Below are positions 22,050 through 25,441 of a stretch of 25,441 nt of DNA, in pieces. The stretch is taken from positions 1 to 25,441 of the forward strand of contig JAFTBL010000111.1 of the NCBI GenBank assembly GCA_017455225.1. The letters run 5' to 3'. Source of the stretch: Oscillospiraceae bacterium (GTDB lineage: Bacteria; Bacillota_A; Clostridia; Oscillospirales; Oscillospiraceae). A model generated the notes under the pieces. The model saw only the letters and a program-made list of their open reading frames with translations, was not told the DNA's origin and ran no database searches. Within the stretch, counting starts at the first letter, position 1; every line of letters begins with the position of its first letter. Both the position numbers and the translations under genes were made by a program.

Positions 22050-22916
22050 ATGAACAAGCAGCGCAAGGCGGATCTGATGCTGGTGCTGTGCACCGCCTTC
22101 TGGGGCGCTTCCTACTATCTCACCGACCTTTGCCTGACGGAGATGCCGCCCCTGTTCCTCAATGCGTTCCGCTTCAGTGCGGCCTTTCTTGTGCTGGGGC
22201 TTGTGTTTTTCCCCCATTTGCGGCGTCTCAACCGCATCACCGCCCGCTACGCCCTGTACGTGGGGCTGGCGCTGGCGGGCTGCTACATTTTCTACGGCTA
22301 CGGCGTCAGCCGCACCTCCCTGTCCAACGCCGGCTTCATCTGCGCGCTGCCGGTGGTGTTCACGCCGGTGCTGGGGTGGCTCTTCTGCCGGGTCAAGCCG
22401 CCGCGGCGGCTGGTGCCGGCGCTGATCCTGTGCACGGTGGGACTGGCGCTGCTGACGCTGACCGAGTCCTTCCGCCCCCGCAGCGGCGACCTGCTGTGCA
22501 TCTGTGTGGCGCTGTGCTACAGTGTGGATCTGCTGGTCACCGAGCGGGCCGTGCGCCACCCGGAGGTGGATCCCATCGCGCTGGGAGTGTGCGAGCTGGG
22601 CGTGGTGGCAGCGCTGACGCTGATCCTGTCCTTCGCCGCGGAAAAGCCCGTATTGCCCCAATCCGGCGGCGTATGGGCGGCCGCCCTGTTTCTGGGGCTG
22701 TTCTGCTCCGGCGTGGCCTTCGTGATCCAGACGGTGCAGCAGCAGTACACCACCGCCAACCACGTGGGGCTGATCTTCACGCTGGAGCCCGTTTTCTCCG
22801 CCATCGTGGCTTTTTTCATCGCCCACGAGGTGCTGCGCCCGCAGGGCTACGCTGGGGCGGCGCTGATGCTGGCAAGTCTGCTGCTGATGGAGCTTGGCAG
22901 CAAACAGGACGCGTAA
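22050..22916 (+). CDS. EamA/DMT-family membrane transporter
   Basis: The 288-residue protein has ten predicted membrane segments in two EamA repeats (about 8-135 and 146-285). Typical marks are the WGASYYLTDLCL opening in the first helix, RFSAAFLVLGL, SLSNAGFICALPVVFTPVLGW in repeat 1 and the matching NHVGLIFTLEPVFSAIVAFF in repeat 2. This superfamily mostly exports metabolites such as amino acids; the substrate cannot be told. The ATG at 22050 has a modest GGGAAGG upstream. It ends 14 bases before a bidirectional terminator shared with cca. Confidence 0.92.
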   Translation: MNKQRKADLMLVLCTAFWGASYYLTDLCLTEMPPLFLNAFRFSAAFLVLGLVFFPHLRRLNRITARYALYVGLALAGCYIFYGYGVSRTSLSNAGFICALPVVFTPVLGWLFCRVKPPRRLVPALILCTVGLALLTLTESFRPRSGDLLCICVALCYSVDLLVTERAVRHPEVDPIALGVCELGVVAALTLILSFAAEKPVLPQSGGVWAAALFLGLFCSGVAFVIQTVQQQYTTANHVGLIFTLEPVFSAIVAFFIAHEVLRPQGYAGAALMLASLLLMELGSKQDA

Positions 22917-22929
22917 AAAACCATTATAT

Positions 22930-22967
22930 AAACGAGGTGTAAAGTGTTGTCGCTTTACACCTCGTTT
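22930..22967. terminator. Bidirectional terminator between the EamA transporter and cca
   Basis: A perfect 15-bp stem (22930-22944 with 22953-22967) is followed on the plus strand by TTTTTG. The cca stop codon (22955-22957) lies inside the stem, so the two convergent genes share one hairpin. Confidence 0.9.
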
Positions 22968-24286
22968 TTGCCGATCTCGTCCGCCGCCCAGCGCAGCAGC
23001 GCCGTCTTATCATTGGGCAAGCGTTCCTCCAGTACCTCCTCCAGCAGCCGCGCCAGCATCCGACCCACGGCGGGGCCGGAGAGTCCCAGCGCCGTCACGT
23101 CCCTGCCGTTCACTGCCAGCTGGCGCAGGGAGAAGCACTCGTCCGCCGCCAGCAGCTCCGCCACGATCTCCTCCGCCCGGTCCAGCTCTCGCTGCACGGG
23201 CGCGTGGTACGCCGGCGCCTGGGCCGCGTTGTCCGCCCGCTTCACGGCGATCAGCCGCCGGAGATCCTGCTCCCCCAGCGCATTCAGCGCCCGGCGCAGG
23301 CTCTTGTGGGTGCGGGGGATGTCCCGGTCGTGCCAGTCCACCAGCCGGGCGACGGTGTGCCGGGTATCGTTGTCAAACTTCAGCCGGCGCATCGCCTCCT
23401 CCGCCAGTGCGGTGCTGACCTTGCCATGGCCGTAAAAATGGCCTACACCCCGGTCATCTACTGTAAAGCACTTTGCCTTGCCTATGTCATGAAATAAAAG
23501 CGTCCAGCGCAGTATCGGCTCCGGCGGCGCCGCCGCCACCGCGTGGGCGATGTGGCTCCACACGTTGTAGCAATGGTGCTCGTTGCGCTGGTCCAGCCCC
23601 ACGTTGGGCAGGATCTCCGGCACCACCGCCCCCAGCACGTCCGGGTACTCCAGCAGCACCCGGCACGCCGCCTTGCCGCACAGCAGCTTTTCCAGCTCCA
23701 CCCGGATCCGCTCGGCGGCGATATGGCGCAGTTCGCCGCTGCGGCGACGCATGGCGGCGGCCGTTTCCTCCTCTACGGTAAAGTCCAGCACGGAGGCAAA
23801 CCGCAGCCCCCGCAGGATGCGCAGCGCATCCTCGGCAAACCGCCGGTCCGCCTGCCCCACGCAGCGGATCACCCGGCGGCGAAGATCTGCCGCGCCGCCG
23901 AAGGGATCGGTAAGGTGTCCGGTGCGATCCATGGCCATGGCGCCCACGGTGAAGTCCCGGCGGCCCAGATCCTCCTCCAGTGTGTCCGTAAAGCGCACCT
24001 CGTCCGGGTGGCGGTGGTCGGAATAGACCCCGTCTGCGCGGAAGGTGGTCACCTCATAGCTGCCGCCGCCCCGGCGCACCGTCACGGTACCGTGCTGCAG
24101 CCCGGTGGGGATGGCGTGGGGCGCAAACAGCGCCATGACCTGCTCCGGCCGGGCGGAGGTGGTCAAGTCCCAGTCGTCGGGCGTGCGGCCCAAGAGGCTG
24201 TCCCGCACGCAGCCGCCTACGGCGAAGGCGGCAAAGCCCGCTTCCTCCAGCGTCGTCAATATTTCGCGTACCTCCTGCGGCAGCAC
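22955..24286 (-). CDS. cca: CCA tRNA nucleotidyltransferase with HD domain
   Basis: The 443-residue protein is a class II CCA-adding enzyme. The head domain has VGGCVRDSLLG (about residues 23-33) and the metal-binding Asp38-x-Asp40 (DDWDLTT), then RRDFTVGAMA, DPFGGAADL and the RILRGLRFAS motif. Towards the C-terminus an HD domain is present (LLFHDIGKAKCF), as in the longer bacterial forms with phosphohydrolase activity. It adds or repairs the CCA end of tRNAs. I chose GTG at 24286, which has AAGGAGG 9 bases upstream and starts right at the conserved region; the open frame goes on to a GTG at 24355, but that lies at the predicted transcription start and has no ribosome site. It diverges from murC. 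Confidence 0.93.
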   Translation of the reverse strand: MLPQEVREILTTLEEAGFAAFAVGGCVRDSLLGRTPDDWDLTTSARPEQVMALFAPHAIPTGLQHGTVTVRRGGGSYEVTTFRADGVYSDHRHPDEVRFTDTLEEDLGRRDFTVGAMAMDRTGHLTDPFGGAADLRRRVIRCVGQADRRFAEDALRILRGLRFASVLDFTVEEETAAAMRRRSGELRHIAAERIRVELEKLLCGKAACRVLLEYPDVLGAVVPEILPNVGLDQRNEHHCYNVWSHIAHAVAAAPPEPILRWTLLFHDIGKAKCFTVDDRGVGHFYGHGKVSTALAEEAMRRLKFDNDTRHTVARLVDWHDRDIPRTHKSLRRALNALGEQDLRRLIAVKRADNAAQAPAYHAPVQRELDRAEEIVAELLAADECFSLRQLAVNGRDVTALGLSGPAVGRMLARLLEEVLEERLPNDKTALLRWAADEIGKNEV

Positions 24287-24339
24287 GGCGTTCCGCCTCC
24301 TTCTCCCATCCTTCGGCAAATAAATCGCCGGAATACCCG

Positions 24340-24389
24340 TTGCACTTCTTTCCACGGCGTATTATAATATGTAGCGGCAAAAAATGCAA
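24340..24389. promoter_or_regulatory. Overlapping divergent promoters of cca and murC sharing one -10 palindrome
   Basis: For cca (minus): TTGCAT (24389-24384), 17 bases, TATAAT (24366-24361). For murC (plus): TTGCAC (24340-24345), 17 bases, TATAAT (24363-24368). Both -10 boxes lie in the 10-bp palindrome TATTATAATA (24360-24369), offset by 2 bp. The two start points would be within about 20 bases of each other, facing apart. Confidence 0.8.
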
Positions 24390-24408
24390 ACGTTCGGAGG
24401 CAAGTGAT

Positions 24409-25441
24409 ATGTTCCATCCTCGTGAAGATATACAGACTTACCTGCGTCCCGGCGTGCGGGCACACCTGTCCGGCATCGGCGGCGTGTCCATGTGCCCGCT
24501 GGCGGAGGTGCTGCAGGGCATGGGCGTGCAGGTGCAGGGCTCGGACATGAATGAGAGCGCCACCGTGGCGCATCTGCGCTCGCTGGGCATCGACGTGGCC
24601 GTCGGGCACAGCGCCGAGAACCTGCGGGACTGCGATCTGGTGATCCGCACCGCCGCGGTGAAGGACGAGAATCCGGAGATCGCCGGCGCGGTGGCCCGGG
24701 GCATCCCGGTGTACGAGCGGTCGCAGGCCTGGGGCGCCATCATGCGCCGGTACGAAAACGCCCTGTGCATCGCCGGCACCCACGGCAAGACCACCACCAC
24801 CTCCATGGCCACCCACATCTTCATGGCGGCGCAGGCGGATCCCACCGTGATGATCGGCGGCACGCTGCCGCTGCTGCACCACGCGGGCTATCGGGTGGGC
24901 AAGGGCGACACCATCATTCTGGAAAGCTGTGAGTACTGCAACTCCTTCCTCAACTTCTTCCCCACCGTGGCGGTGATCCTGAACGTGGCGGCGGATCATC
25001 TGGATTTCTTCAAGGATCTGCCGGACATCGAGCGCTCCTTCCGCGCCTTTGCGGAGCTGGTGCCCCAAGGCACCGGATACGTGGTGGCCAACGCGGACGA
25101 CGAGGGCGCCCGGGAGACGCTGCAGGGCGTCGACCGCCCGGTGCTGTGGTTCAGCATGCGCCGCCGGGACGTGGACTGCTATGCCGACAACGTGGCGTTT
25201 TTCGACGGACTGCCCGCCTTTGACGTGGTGATCCGCGGCAAGCGGTACGCCCACGTTTGCCTGCAGGTGGGCGGCGCCCACAACGTAGCCAATGCGCTGG
25301 CGGCGGCCTGCGGCGCTTATCTTCTGGGCATCGACGGCTGGGCGGTGGAGCAGGGTCTGGCGGCGTTCCGGGGCGCGGGACGGCGGTTTGAGTACAAGGG
25401 CGAGTTCCACGGCGCCAAGGTCTACGACGACTACGCCCATC
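24409..25441 (+). CDS. murC: UDP-N-acetylmuramate--L-alanine ligase, 3' end outside window
   Basis: The first 344 codons are present without a stop. MurC adds L-alanine to UDP-MurNAc with ATP, the first peptide step of peptidoglycan synthesis in the cytoplasm. Motifs in order: SGIGGVSM (21-28, UDP-MurNAc Rossmann loop), the P-loop GTHGKTTTT (123-131), Glu172 in ESCEY, NVAADHLD (192-199, with the conserved His197), GAHNVANALAA (289-299), and FRGAGRRFEYKG (320-331) with DDYAH at the window end. The SHxDHxD-like and GRRFE features fit MurC rather than MurD/E/F. The protein is a slightly divergent MurC with SMCPLAEVLQ in the first helix. The ATG at 24409 follows CGGAGG. Confidence 0.95.
   Translation, partial: MFHPREDIQTYLRPGVRAHLSGIGGVSMCPLAEVLQGMGVQVQGSDMNESATVAHLRSLGIDVAVGHSAENLRDCDLVIRTAAVKDENPEIAGAVARGIPVYERSQAWGAIMRRYENALCIAGTHGKTTTTSMATHIFMAAQADPTVMIGGTLPLLHHAGYRVGKGDTIILESCEYCNSFLNFFPTVAVILNVAADHLDFFKDLPDIERSFRAFAELVPQGTGYVVANADDEGARETLQGVDRPVLWFSMRRRDVDCYADNVAFFDGLPAFDVVIRGKRYAHVCLQVGGAHNVANALAAACGAYLLGIDGWAVEQGLAAFRGAGRRFEYKGEFHGAKVYDDYAH

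Noticed and set aside
24287..24355. Longer cca with start at GTG 24355
   Set aside because: That codon coincides with the predicted transcription start, lacks a ribosome site, and adds 23 residues outside the conserved enzyme.

Overview
The window is a GC-rich stretch of a low-redundancy bacterial chromosome with Gram-positive style sigma-A promoters (TTGACA-17-TATAAT types) and strong AGGAGG ribosome sites. A YtvI-type sporulation membrane protein, a PheB/UPF0735 ACT protein, an LplA/YtcQ-like sugar-binding lipoprotein, a secreted dockerin-repeat protein and a xanthine dehydrogenase of the selenium-dependent (fused FeS-Mo) type together suggest an anaerobic, spore-former-derived member of the Clostridia, probably a gut Oscillospirales relative. 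That placement is inference from gene content; no rRNA, tRNA, CRISPR array, insertion sequence or phage gene was seen.

Left end (1-4546, all minus): a glycosidase-like protein cut by the window edge, preceded by the solute-binding lipoprotein of a carbohydrate ABC importer, with a strong hairpin terminator between them; then NADP-type glutamate dehydrogenase (gdhA). Region 4547-5693 holds a solitary RelB/DinJ-type antitoxin gene without a toxin, its consensus promoter with a repeated operator, and the remnant of a sensor diguanylate cyclase.

Region 5694-8880 (plus): gpx-trxA-trxB, a complete NADPH -> thioredoxin reductase -> thioredoxin -> peroxidase chain behind a promoter that carries an OhrR/MarR-like palindrome; then a single gene of unknown function and an ECF-transporter S component, each bounded by terminators.

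Region 8935-18221 (minus): a probable purine/N-heterocycle hydroxylase operon. Its first open frame joins a MocA-like molybdenum-cofactor nucleotidyltransferase in frame to the XdhA molybdenum subunit, with a good internal ribosome site at the junction. XdhC (2Fe-2S), XdhB (FAD) and a second, fused 2Fe-2S/molybdenum dehydrogenase follow, then a voltage-gated-type K+ channel with a TrkA-C domain and a secreted/membrane protein of unknown function. A promoter with a 19-bp near-palindrome over its -10 drives the start of this block.

Right end (18354-25441): fumarase fumC, a free-standing dockerin-repeat secreted protein, PheB-like ACT protein (all minus), ytvI and an EamA transporter (plus), then cca (minus) and murC (plus, cut by the edge), which diverge from a single symmetrical -10 element.

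Most interesting: the mocA-xdhA in-frame joining with internal start, the pair of molybdenum hydroxylases sharing one FAD subunit, the redox operon with its palindromic operator, the orphan antitoxin with triple half-site operator, the catalytic-module-free dockerin protein, and the symmetrical cca/murC promoter.
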